This document shows, one piece after another, positions 37,263 to 45,172 of a stretch of DNA of 64,000 bases. How positions within the stretch are numbered: the first letter of the stretch is position 1; each line of letters opens with the position of its first letter. This DNA is from Hymenobacter sp. PAMC 26628 (GTDB taxonomy: Bacteria; Bacteroidota; Bacteroidia; Cytophagales; Hymenobacteraceae): NCBI RefSeq assembly GCF_001562275.1, contig NZ_CP014304.1:4836001-4900000 (forward strand). The letters are read 5' to 3'. A program made the position numbers and the translations under genes. The notes under the pieces are model-generated. The model had not been told where the DNA came from. It did not search any database and saw nothing but the letters and a program-made list of their open reading frames with translations.

Positions 37263-37292
37263 CAAAAATGTTCCACGTGAAACATTTTTGTT
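37261..37292. terminator. 32-bp palindrome between convergent genes
   Basis: AACAAAAATGTT (37261-37272) pairs with AACATTTTTGTT (37281-37292); only one mismatch breaks the full 32-bp symmetry. It follows the HTH stop directly and faces the end of dciA, so it can end both transcripts. Its centre is the parS match. Confidence 0.7.
37269..37284. other. parS centromere site (ParB-binding)
   Basis: TGTTCCACGTGAAACA matches the chromosomal parS consensus TGTTNCACGTGAAACA at all 15 specified positions. Such sites bind ParB near replication origins in most bacterial phyla. It is intergenic. parA/parB are not in the window. The fact that it is embedded in a terminator-like palindrome is the main reason for caution. 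Confidence 0.75.
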
Positions 37293-37323
37293 GCTATTCT
37301 ACCTAAATAAATTGGCGCAAGGG

Positions 37324-37641
37324 TTACAGGAATACCACTTCTTTCACTACTGATTCGCCTACCTCGGCGTTGATGAGTTCGAGGACTTTCGTCTTGGCCA
37401 TCATCAATTCGTGCTTCAAAGGAGCCGACGTTAACCGAACGAAAAGCTTGCCTTGGTACACGTACACCTCCTTTGTTTTGAGAGCAACTGGTTTTCCCAT
37501 CACCCGCTCCCAGCTGGCCACCACGGTCACCTCATTTAGCTTTCCTTGCAACCGATAAGCTTTCACGAGGGCTGCCAAGCCATCCTTCAAATCGATGACG
37601 TCGTTGCGGCGAGAAGAAGCGGAGGGGCCTTGTTTTTTCAC
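37324..37641 (-). CDS. dciA: DciA-like DUF721 protein (putative replicative helicase loader)
   Basis: This 105-residue protein belongs to the DUF721 family: LAALVKAYRLQGKLNEVTVVASWERVMGKPV is the KH-like core (start LAALVKAYRL, later WERVMG) and LFVRLTSAPLKHELMMAK follows. DciA is the ancestral loader of the DnaB helicase in bacteria that lack DnaC/DnaI. The GTG at 37641 gives VKKQGPSASSRR as N-terminus; upstream in-frame sequence is not convincing. It lies downstream of recF on the same strand with a 115-base gap, and recF-dciA pairs are common near bacterial origins. Confidence 0.88.
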   Translation of the reverse strand: MKKQGPSASSRRNDVIDLKDGLAALVKAYRLQGKLNEVTVVASWERVMGKPVALKTKEVYVYQGKLFVRLTSAPLKHELMMAKTKVLELINAEVGESVVKEVVFL

Positions 37642-37756
37642 GGAGTGGCAGCGGAGCCGGTAGGGGAGAGGGCCCCCGCAAAAACTGCGAATGGCTCCTC
37701 TTGCCCCCAACAGGGGTAGGCCACAAAGGTACAACGCCCCCCCGTGGGGCTTGCCC

Positions 37757-38890
37757 CTACAGCTGTACAGCCGTGCCGCCTTGCACGCGAAACCGGCGGA
37801 TATCTCCGCGCACGTTGGCCAGTGCTTGGTCGGTGCGCGCTAGGTTGGTATCCGTAAGAAAGACTTGGCCAAAGGTGTCGTCGGCCACCAGCTCTAGTAG
37901 CCGCGCTATGCGCTTGTCGTCAAGCCGGTCAAATATATCGTCGAGCAGCAGCAGGGGCTTAGCAGCCGCAGTGCCCGCTGCGGCGAGCCGCGTGGTCAAG
38001 GTTTCGAACTGAGCCAGCTTGAGGGCGATGGCGTAGGATTTCTGCTGGCCTTGCGATGCATAACTCTTGACGGGTAACCCATCCATCAGGAAAACAAAGT
38101 CGTCGCGGTGGGCCCCGGTGGTGGTGCGCTGCATAACCAAGTCGCGGCGTTCGTTCTGGCGCAGCAGCTGGCCGAAGTCGGTTTCCAGCAATTGGCTCTT
38201 ATAAGTAAGCGAGACTTCTTCCCGGCCGTCGGCCAACTGCTGGTAGTGATGCTGGAAAATGGGGGTGAAACGTTCTAGGAAAGTAGTCCGCTGTTGGCTA
38301 AGCTCCGTTCCTAATGGCACCAATTGATCGTCAATCGCCAGCAAGTAGTCATGGTCAAAGCCGTGGGTAGGACGTTCGGCGGCTTGCTTTAGCAGGGCGT
38401 TGCGTTGGCGTAACAGAGCGTTGTAAGAAATGAGCACATCCAAAAACCCGTGGTCGAATTGTGAGAGCAAACTATCGAAATATTTTCGGCGCTCCTCACT
38501 GCCCTCGCGGATGAGGTCAGTATCGTAAGGAGATACTAGCACGGCGGGGTAGCGGCCTATATGGTCGGCCATGCGCTCGTAGGGCTGCTTGTCGTGCGTC
38601 AGAGTCTTTTTCTGGCCTTGGCGAAGGCTCACCTGGATGGTTTCGGCATCTGCACTCTCATCAGTGCTAAATTTGCCCTTAACTACAAAAAAATCAGCAC
38701 CTTGCTTAATACTGTTGGCATCCACGGCTGTTAAAGCGCTTTTGGTAAGCGATAAGTAGTGGATTGCGTCAAGCAAGTTGGTTTTGCCGCTGCCATTATC
38801 ACCGATAAAGCAGTTGAGCCCGGGTGTGAATTGCAGCGTTGCCGCCTCGTAATTCTTGAAAAAAAGGAGTTGCAACGAGTCTAAGGTCAT
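37757..38890 (-). CDS. recF: DNA replication/repair protein RecF
   Basis: RecF is an SMC-like ATPase that helps load RecA at gaps with RecO and RecR. The 377-residue protein has Walker A GDNGSGKTN near residue 34, the DxxR-type region SPYDTDLIREGSEERRKYFD, the ABC signature YASQGQQKSYAIALKLA and Walker B LLLLDDIFDRLD. Length and order are normal. The ATG at 38890 is 68 bases from the divergent pdhA. RecF genes often sit in the dnaA-dnaN-recF-gyrB cluster; here the partners are dciA and a parS site. Confidence 0.97.
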   Translation of the reverse strand: MTLDSLQLLFFKNYEAATLQFTPGLNCFIGDNGSGKTNLLDAIHYLSLTKSALTAVDANSIKQGADFFVVKGKFSTDESADAETIQVSLRQGQKKTLTHDKQPYERMADHIGRYPAVLVSPYDTDLIREGSEERRKYFDSLLSQFDHGFLDVLISYNALLRQRNALLKQAAERPTHGFDHDYLLAIDDQLVPLGTELSQQRTTFLERFTPIFQHHYQQLADGREEVSLTYKSQLLETDFGQLLRQNERRDLVMQRTTTGAHRDDFVFLMDGLPVKSYASQGQQKSYAIALKLAQFETLTTRLAAAGTAAAKPLLLLDDIFDRLDDKRIARLLELVADDTFGQVFLTDTNLARTDQALANVRGDIRRFRVQGGTAVQL

Positions 38891-38958
38891 CGGGTTGTCG
38901 GTAGTACGGGCAGTTTTACGTAATTTCGCCCTCCCAACGCGAATAACCTATACGTGCT

Positions 38959-40125
38959 ATGGCGGATACGAAAGTAAAAGAGGCCCCTAAAAATGCACCC
39001 GATGTGCCCGCTGCCAATGGCAACGGCAAAGCCCAGCAAGTAGCCACCGCGCCGCAGCCCGACGCTGCCACGCCGGGCCCCGACCGCCCGGTGGACGCCG
39101 AAGGCGGGGCTGAGCCACGGGCGCAAACCATAACCGCGCCCACCTTCCCCAAAGAAATATACCTGCGCTGGTACGAGCAAATGCAGCTCATGCGCAAGTT
39201 TGAGGACAAAGCCGGCCAGCTCTATGGCCAGCAAAAAATCAAAGGTTTCTGCCACCTCTACATTGGCCAGGAGGCGTGCGTCGCCGGGGCCGTGTCGGCG
39301 CTGGAAAAGGGCGATAAGTACATCACCGCTTACCGCGACCACGCCCACCCGCTGGCATTGGGCACTTCACCCAACGCTGTGATGGCTGAGCTGTACGCCA
39401 AGGCCACCGGCTGCTCGAAGGGCAAGGGTGGCTCGATGCACATGTTCGACAAAGAAGTTGGGTTCATGGGCGGCCACGGCATCGTGGGCGGCCAAATTCC
39501 AATGGCCGCGGGCATTGCCTTTGCCGAGAAGTACAACAAAACTGGCAAGCTCTGCATCTGCTACATGGGCGATGGCGCGGTGCGCCAGGGGGCCCTGCAC
39601 GAGGCCTTCAACATGGCCATGCTGTGGAAGCTTCCCGTTATTTTTGTGGTGGAAAACAACGGCTACGCCATGGGGACTTCGGTGCAGCGCTCGTCCAACG
39701 TGACGGAGTTGTACAAGCTGGGCCTGAGCTACGACATGCCGTCGCAGTCGGTGAACGCCATGCAGGTAGAAGATGTGCACCACGCCGTAGCCCAAGCCGC
39801 CGAGCGCGCCCGGGCCGGTGAGGGCCCCACGTTCTTGGAGTTCCGTACCTACCGCTACAAGGGCCACTCGATGAGCGACCCGGCCAAGTACCGCACCAAA
39901 GAAGAGCTGGAAGAGAAACGCACCCAGGACAGCATCGAGGCCGTGCGCCACACCATCTTGGAAAACCAGATGGCCACCGAAGACGACTTGAACGCCATCG
40001 ACGAGCGCATTAAAGGTGAAGTGCAGGCCGCGGTCGACTTTGCCGAAGTTTCGCCGTACCCCACGCCCGACGAGTTGTTCAAGGACGTGTACGTGCAAGC
40101 AGATTACCCTTACATCCACGACTAA
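38959..40125 (+). CDS. pdhA: pyruvate dehydrogenase E1 component subunit alpha
   Basis: This 388-residue protein is the alpha subunit of the thiamine-diphosphate E1 enzyme that decarboxylates pyruvate to feed acetyl-CoA synthesis. The ThDP/Mg motif GDGAVRQGALHEAFNMA is followed by VVENNGYAMGT, and the phosphorylation-loop-like YRYKGHSMSDPAKYR is present. The first about 55 residues are an Ala/Pro/Gly-rich extension not seen in most homologues; an ATG further in does not restore a better start. The beta subunit and E2/E3 are not adjacent. It diverges from recF. Confidence 0.95.
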   Translation: MADTKVKEAPKNAPDVPAANGNGKAQQVATAPQPDAATPGPDRPVDAEGGAEPRAQTITAPTFPKEIYLRWYEQMQLMRKFEDKAGQLYGQQKIKGFCHLYIGQEACVAGAVSALEKGDKYITAYRDHAHPLALGTSPNAVMAELYAKATGCSKGKGGSMHMFDKEVGFMGGHGIVGGQIPMAAGIAFAEKYNKTGKLCICYMGDGAVRQGALHEAFNMAMLWKLPVIFVVENNGYAMGTSVQRSSNVTELYKLGLSYDMPSQSVNAMQVEDVHHAVAQAAERARAGEGPTFLEFRTYRYKGHSMSDPAKYRTKEELEEKRTQDSIEAVRHTILENQMATEDDLNAIDERIKGEVQAAVDFAEVSPYPTPDELFKDVYVQADYPYIHD

Positions 40126-40183
40126 TTGCGCTGCCGAGGAACTGCTCGTCCGGCAGGGTCCGATTCGTCCATTTCAGGATACT

Positions 40184-40951
40184 ATGTCTAAAATTCCGTT
40201 CACTGGCAAAAGCCAGCAGGCCCGCCAGGGGCAAGTGCAACAGGCCGTGCCCGCCGACCCGCTGGCCCCGGCCGAAAACTACGCCACGGAGAATCCGTTG
40301 CTCGAAGACCCCGATGCCTTGGCTGCTCGCCTAGTCGAATCAGAGGACTTTGTGCGCAACAACCGCAACCTGCTGCTGGGCATCCTGGCGGTGGTGGTCG
40401 CGGCCATCGTTGGCGGTTTTGGCTATTACACCTGGCGCGGCCAGCAAACCCAGAAAGCGCAGACAGCCATGTTTCGGGCTGTTGACGCCTGGGAGGCAGA
40501 CTCGTTGAAAAAGGCCATGAAGGGTGACGGCCGGGCCCCTGGCCTGGCTACCGTGGCCAATGAGTACGGTAGCACCAAGGCCGGTAACTTGGCCAATTTC
40601 TACGCTGGCGTAGCTTCGCTGAAAGAGGGCAAGTACAAAGACGCGCTTGATTACCTAGAAGACTTCAGTTCGGACGACTACTTGGTGCAAAGCCGCGCCT
40701 ATGCCTTGATGGGTGACGCGCAACTGGAACTGAACAAACCCAAAGAAGCCGCCGACCTCTACGCGAAAGCTGCCGACAATAAAGCCAATGAGTACTTCTC
40801 ACCCGGCTACCTGATGAAGGAGGCTACGGCCCGGGAGCTGGCCAAAGACAGCGACGGGGCCCTCAAAGCTTACGACCGCATCCTCAACGAATATCCTTCG
40901 GCTCAAGAAGTAGCTGAGGCCCGGCAGTTCAAAGCCCGACTGCAGAAATAA
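40184..40951 (+). CDS. membrane-anchored tetratricopeptide repeat protein
   Basis: This 255-residue protein has a disordered N-terminus (about 60 residues), one membrane helix (LLLGILAVVVAAIVGGFGYY, residues 63-82), and a C-terminal TPR domain (FYAGVASLKEGKYKDALDYL, AYALMGDAQLELNKPKEAADL, LKAYDRILNEYPSAQEV). The topology is that of YfgM-like TPR_21 proteins, which assist Sec-dependent export or BamB-like assembly. The ATG at 40184 is preferred over an overlapping open frame with pdhA. It precedes ribH, an adjacency common in Bacteroidota. Confidence 0.88.
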   Translation: MSKIPFTGKSQQARQGQVQQAVPADPLAPAENYATENPLLEDPDALAARLVESEDFVRNNRNLLLGILAVVVAAIVGGFGYYTWRGQQTQKAQTAMFRAVDAWEADSLKKAMKGDGRAPGLATVANEYGSTKAGNLANFYAGVASLKEGKYKDALDYLEDFSSDDYLVQSRAYALMGDAQLELNKPKEAADLYAKAADNKANEYFSPGYLMKEATARELAKDSDGALKAYDRILNEYPSAQEVAEARQFKARLQK

Positions 40952-40980
40952 CCTCTACTTGCGTCACAGTTTGAAGTTTG

Positions 40981-41013
40981 AATGCGCTTCCCCAACCGGG
41001 AAGCGCATTTTTT
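40981..41013 (+). terminator. rho-independent terminator
   Basis: AATGCGCTTCCC pairs with GGGAAGCGCATT, with a 5-base loop and a T6 run, 30 bases after the TPR gene. Confidence 0.88.
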
Positions 41014-41109
41014 GTCTTTAGCCTCGCGGTCTTGGGGCCCCGGGGCCTAATTTGTTCTTCTTATTAAAAATCCGTGCTGCCACGGATAAACAATTAAACC
41101 AGCGCTTTT

Positions 41110-41586
41110 ATGGCCACTTCTCTGCAACACCTGAGTACCTACGACGCTTCTAATTTCATCGACATCAGCGACAAGCGCTTTGGCTTGGTAGTGGCCGATT
41201 GGAACCGTGAAATAACTGATGTATTAAACGCCGGGGCCTACGACACGCTGGTGAAGCACGGGGCCCTGGCCGAAAACATCTTCCGCAACAGCGTGCCCGG
41301 CAGCTTCGAACTGACGCTGGGGGCCCAGTTCCTGGCCCAGCATGAAGAAATCGACGCCGTGATTTGCCTGGGCGTGGTAATCCAAGGCGAAACCAAGCAC
41401 GACGACTACATCTGCCACGCCGTGGCCCAGGGCCTTACCACCGTCGGGCTAAAGTTTAACAAGCCGGTAATTTTTGGGCTCGTGACCACCAATACCCTTG
41501 AGCAAGCCCAGGACCGCGCCGGCGGCAAACTTGGCAACAAAGGTGTAGAGGCTGCCGTGGCCGCCATCCAAATGTTGAGCTTTTGA
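41110..41586 (+). CDS. ribH: 6,7-dimethyl-8-ribityllumazine synthase
   Basis: RibH forms the lumazine precursor of riboflavin from dihydroxybutanone phosphate and the ribityl-amino-pyrimidine. The 158-residue chain carries VVADWNREIT, VPGSFELTLGAQFLA, the catalytic-loop region VIQGETKHDDYICHAVAQGL (His in KHDD) and FGLVTTNTLEQAQDRAG. All are standard. No riboswitch-like structure is evident upstream. Other rib genes are not in the window. Confidence 0.97.
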   Translation: MATSLQHLSTYDASNFIDISDKRFGLVVADWNREITDVLNAGAYDTLVKHGALAENIFRNSVPGSFELTLGAQFLAQHEEIDAVICLGVVIQGETKHDDYICHAVAQGLTTVGLKFNKPVIFGLVTTNTLEQAQDRAGGKLGNKGVEAAVAAIQMLSF

Positions 41587-41616
41587 GAAGGTTAGGCGAA
41601 ACCACAACACACTTGT

Positions 41617-41624
41617 TACCTTTG
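41617..41624 (+). promoter_or_regulatory. minus-7 promoter element TACCTTTG
   Basis: It is an exact TAnnTTTG match 140 bases upstream of the DksA-like gene, which implies a long leader. Confidence 0.6.
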
Positions 41625-41764
41625 CAGACCGGGGCAAAGGGCCTATGAAACCCACCGGTGGCAAAGCGGATAGGGGGCCGGTAAACTATTTATCTGCCAC
41701 AACCGTTGCCTTGCCCATCTACGGGTTGTAAGCGCACTTATTCTGATTATTCCTTTCCTTTACC

Positions 41765-42148
41765 ATGACCGACGAAAACGTCCGCTACTCGCGGGAAGAC
41801 TTAAGTGAATTCGACCAGATTATCCAAGAAAAACTGGTGGCCGCCCGGCGGGAGCTTTCCTTCATCAAAGAAACCCTGACCCGCCGCAACGATTCGGGTA
41901 CTGATAACACCGCCTCGTCGGCCAAGGTATTGGAAGACGGCGCCGACACGGCCGAGAAAGAGAGCATGAACCAACTGGCCTCGCGCCAGATGAAATTTAT
42001 CCAGCAGCTGGAAAACGCGCAGGTCCGCATCAAAAACGGTACGTATGGCGTGTGCATCGGCACGGGCAAGCTCATTCCCAAAGAACGACTCCGCGCGGTG
42101 CCCCACACCCAGCATTCCATCGAAGCCAAAATGGCGCGCCGCGATTAG
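41765..42148 (+). CDS. TraR/DksA family transcriptional regulator
   Basis: This 127-residue protein has a long N-terminal coiled coil (FDQIIQEKLVAARRELSFIK ... QLASRQMKFIQQLENAQVRI) and the C-terminal DksA globule signature NGTYGVCIGTGKLIPKERLRAVP. DksA-type proteins enter the secondary channel of RNA polymerase and act with ppGpp. Only one of the four zinc-binding Cys of E. coli DksA is left (in GVC), so the fold must be held without canonical zinc, a known variant in the family. A large hairpin with a T-tract follows. Confidence 0.9.
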   Translation: MTDENVRYSREDLSEFDQIIQEKLVAARRELSFIKETLTRRNDSGTDNTASSAKVLEDGADTAEKESMNQLASRQMKFIQQLENAQVRIKNGTYGVCIGTGKLIPKERLRAVPHTQHSIEAKMARRD

Positions 42149-42177
42149 GCACTATGCCTGGCGCTTTGCGCGTTCGA

Positions 42178-42270
42178 CAGTCGGTACTGAATACATTCGG
42201 TGATCAGAGCGGCCGGCCCGGCCGGGCCCCGCATCTGATCCATCGGCTATTCGGTACCGACTGCTTTTTT
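42178..42270 (+). terminator. long GC-rich hairpin with T-tract
   Basis: CAGTCGGTAC (42178) pairs with GTACCGACTG (ends 42263). Inner arms TGATCAGA and TCTGATC continue the stem around GGCCGGCCCGGCCGGGCC, and TTTTTT follows. At 93 bases it is longer than a normal terminator and may have another RNA role. Confidence 0.7.
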
Positions 42271-42329
42271 AATTAATCCATCCCTTACCAACCGTACCGT
42301 AGCGATACGGCACTTAGCTATTGTTCCCC

Positions 42330-44351
42330 ATGGGCAAGCAACATTTTTCCAAAGACAAGAACGACCGTCGCGGCGGTGGTTCCAGCGGCTCCGGCCGTCC
42401 ATCGTCCAGCGACCGGCCCAGCAGCGAGCGGCGCTCTTTTTCGGGCGACCGGCCCAGTAGCGACCGGCGCCCCAACACGGGCCCCGGGGGATTTGGTGGC
42501 GGTAGCCGCGGCGCCGAGCGCGGCGGTGCCGGCCGCGAGCAATCGGGCGGCGGTAGCTACGGCGGCGGCCGGCCTTCGTTCGGCGGAGGTAGCCGTGAGC
42601 AATCCGGCGGCGCCAGTGGCCGGCCCTCGTTTGACGGGGGCAAGCGGTTTGGCGGCAATGCCGAGCGGCGGCCCTACGGCCAGGGCGGTGGCGCCAGCTA
42701 CAGCGCCGCGCGCCGCGATGAGCGGCCTGACAGCAGCAGAGAGCAGCGCACCGGCACCAGCTACGGCCGTACCGAGCGCAGCCCCGAGCGGCCCCCGCGC
42801 GAAGGCTTCGGCCGCAACGGCGGCGAGGCCAACGAGCGCCCCGCCCGGCCCTACCAGCCCCGCGAAAACTGGAGCGGCCAGCCCTACCGCCAGGAAGGCC
42901 GGCCGGCCGTGCCCCGCGGCACACCGGGCGAGCGCAACCGGAAATTCCAAAAGCAGAACCCCTACGGGGCCCCCGAGGGCGAGACAAGCGCTAGCCGCAG
43001 TACCACGGGCACCGGTTTCGGCCGTAGCACGCCCCGCGAGGAAAGCGCCCCGCGCTCGGCCGACGAGCGGGGTCCTAACAGGCCCATCCGGGCAGCGCGG
43101 CCCTTCGAGGCCAACCCGCCGCAGCCCCGCGAGGAGCGCGGCGACGACCGTAACAGCCGCCCCGACCGCAATGACCGCAACGCGGGTGGCGACCGTGACG
43201 GCAGCCGCGACCGGGGCTTCGGTGGCGCGCGCGGCGGCGAAGGCGGCTTCGAGCGCAAGTTTACGCCGGGCGCATTCGGCAAGCGCGATGGGGCCCCGGG
43301 GGCCCCGCGTAGCAACGGCGAGCGGCCGGGTGGCTTCGAGAAGCGCGGCTTTGGCGGCGAGCGCGACGCGGTGCGCGTGGGCAATGCCCGCCCCGACGGT
43401 GACGAGCGCCCGGCTTTAGGCAAGTTCGCGCAGCGCCGCGAGGAACTGAAGGCCCAGGAGCGCAGCGTGCGTCGCTCGGGCACCGGCTACGGTACCGCTG
43501 TCCAAACCAACCGCGCCGACAAGCCCCGCTTCGGCGAGCGCCCCGGTGAGGCCCCCGACTACAAAAACCTCAAGCACTACGACGCCGACCCGAACCGCGG
43601 CAACAAACGCCGCCGCGACCAGGAGAACCAGGATTTTGCCACCGATGAGCTGCGCTTGAACCGCTACATCGCCAACGCCGGCATTTGCTCGCGCCGCGAG
43701 GCCGACGCGCTAATTGCCTCCGGCGAAATCCGGGTGAACGGTGAAGTGGTGACGGAAATGGGCTACAAGGTGCAGCCCACCGACACGGTGCAGTACGGCA
43801 AGACTAACCTTAACCGCGAAAAGTCGGTGTACGTGCTGCTGAATAAGCCCAAGGATTTCCTCACCACCACCGACGACCCGGAGGGCCGCCGCACGGTGAT
43901 GGAGCTGGTAGCCAACGCCTCAAAAGAGCGCATCTTCCCGGTGGGCCGCCTCGACCGCAACACCACCGGCCTGCTGCTCTTCACCAACGACGGCGAGGTG
44001 GCCCAGCGCCTCTCGCACCCCTCGCACAAGAACAAGAAAATCTACCAGGTCGAGCTGAGCACGCCGTTGACTGAGGACGACCTGCGCAAGATTGGCGAAG
44101 GCATCGAGCTGGAGGACGGCAAGGCTGAGGTGGACGACGTGGCCGTGGTGGCGGGCAACCCGCACTTCGTGGGCATTGAAATCCACATCGGGCGCAACCG
44201 CATCGTGCGCCGCATTTTCGAGCACCTAGGCTACGACGTGGTGGCCCTGGACCGCGTGCAGTACGCCGGCCTTACTAAGAAGGAATTGCCCCGCGGCAAG
44301 TGGCGCTTCCTGAGCGAGCAAGAGGTAATTCGATTGAAGTACTTCATGTAA
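42330..44351 (+). CDS. rRNA pseudouridine synthase (RluB-like) with long RG/RS-rich N-terminal arm
   Basis: This 673-residue protein isomerises a uridine in rRNA to pseudouridine. From about residue 440 it has an S4 domain (LRLNRYIANAGICSRREADA) and the RsuA/RluB catalytic domain with the nucleophile in VGRLDRNTTGLLLFTNDG. The first about 430 residues are low complexity, rich in Arg, Gly, Ser and Pro (GGGRPSFGGGSREQSGG), much longer than in E. coli RluB. The arm is probably an RNA-binding disordered tail. The start is the ATG at 42330; the TTG three codons earlier is less likely. Confidence 0.93.
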   Translation: MGKQHFSKDKNDRRGGGSSGSGRPSSSDRPSSERRSFSGDRPSSDRRPNTGPGGFGGGSRGAERGGAGREQSGGGSYGGGRPSFGGGSREQSGGASGRPSFDGGKRFGGNAERRPYGQGGGASYSAARRDERPDSSREQRTGTSYGRTERSPERPPREGFGRNGGEANERPARPYQPRENWSGQPYRQEGRPAVPRGTPGERNRKFQKQNPYGAPEGETSASRSTTGTGFGRSTPREESAPRSADERGPNRPIRAARPFEANPPQPREERGDDRNSRPDRNDRNAGGDRDGSRDRGFGGARGGEGGFERKFTPGAFGKRDGAPGAPRSNGERPGGFEKRGFGGERDAVRVGNARPDGDERPALGKFAQRREELKAQERSVRRSGTGYGTAVQTNRADKPRFGERPGEAPDYKNLKHYDADPNRGNKRRRDQENQDFATDELRLNRYIANAGICSRREADALIASGEIRVNGEVVTEMGYKVQPTDTVQYGKTNLNREKSVYVLLNKPKDFLTTTDDPEGRRTVMELVANASKERIFPVGRLDRNTTGLLLFTNDGEVAQRLSHPSHKNKKIYQVELSTPLTEDDLRKIGEGIELEDGKAEVDDVAVVAGNPHFVGIEIHIGRNRIVRRIFEHLGYDVVALDRVQYAGLTKKELPRGKWRFLSEQEVIRLKYFM

Positions 44352-44357
44352 ATTGTT

Positions 44358-44417
44358 AAATACTTGGGGGTTAAATTGTTGAGACTATGCCCTCAACAAT
44401 TTAACCCCCAAGCATTT
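44358..44417. repeat. 21-bp perfect inverted repeat between rluB-like gene and coaX
   Basis: CTTGGGGGTTAAATTGTTGA plus G (44363-44383) is exactly mirrored at 44392-44412 with an 8-base loop, and one mismatch further out the stem continues to 44417. The TTAAAT vocabulary recalls the 7-base-unit hairpins. It may end the upstream transcript. Confidence 0.8.
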
Positions 44418-44431
44418 ATTAATTTAGCCCA

Positions 44432-45172
44432 ATGCACACCCTAGTTCTCGACATTGGCAACACCGCCATCAAGGCGGGCTGCTTTGCGGGCGCGGCGTTG
44501 CGGGAAATGGCGGCGGGCCTCACGGCCGACGAGGTGGACGCGCTGGTGCGGCGCTGGGGCCCCCAGCACCTGCTTATTGCGTCGGTGGCGGAGGAAGCGG
44601 CCCGGTGGGCCCTGCGGCTGCAAGGCCTAGTACCAGGCCGCATCCTGCTGTTTGAGCCGGGCACCACGCCCGTGCCGCTGCGCAATGCCTACGCCACGCC
44701 CCTCACCCTGGGGGCCGACCGCCTGGCCGGGGCCGTGGGGGCCGCTGCGCTGCGCCCGGGCCGCGACACGCTGGTGCTCGACGCCGGCACGGCCCTGAAA
44801 TGCGACCTCGTGACGGCCGACGGCACCTACCGCGGCGGCAGCATCGGGCCGGGGCTGGGCATGCGGCTGCGGGCCCTGCACGAGTTCACCGGCCGGCTGC
44901 CGCTGCTGCCGCTGCCCGCTCCCGATGCAACGGTTCCGCTGGTGGGCGACTCTACCCCGGGGGCCCTGCTCAGCGGCGTGGTGAACGGGGCCGCCGCCGA
45001 AGCCAACGGCCTAATTGCCGCCTACCGCCAGCAGTACCCCGCCCTGGGCGTGCTGCTGACTGGTGGTGACGCCCCCCTGCTAGCCAGCCGGCTGGCAGGC
45101 CCTATCTTTGTTGTGCCCGAACTGGTGCTGCTCGGGCTTTACCGGATTTTAGCCTATAATGTTGAACAATAA
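44432..45172 (+). CDS. coaX: type III pantothenate kinase
   Basis: CoaX phosphorylates pantothenate in the first step of coenzyme A synthesis. The 246-residue ASKHA-fold enzyme has the phosphate motif LDIGNTAIKAG at the N-terminus, LGADRLAGAVGA, the LDAGTALKCD motif and GGSIGPGLGMRLRAL. These are the diagnostic blocks. The 3' end overlaps the next gene's ATG by 14 bases, so the porin-like gene is coupled to it. This coaX-OMP-lptC order recurs in Cytophagales. Confidence 0.96.
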   Translation: MHTLVLDIGNTAIKAGCFAGAALREMAAGLTADEVDALVRRWGPQHLLIASVAEEAARWALRLQGLVPGRILLFEPGTTPVPLRNAYATPLTLGADRLAGAVGAAALRPGRDTLVLDAGTALKCDLVTADGTYRGGSIGPGLGMRLRALHEFTGRLPLLPLPAPDATVPLVGDSTPGALLSGVVNGAAAEANGLIAAYRQQYPALGVLLTGGDAPLLASRLAGPIFVVPELVLLGLYRILAYNVEQ

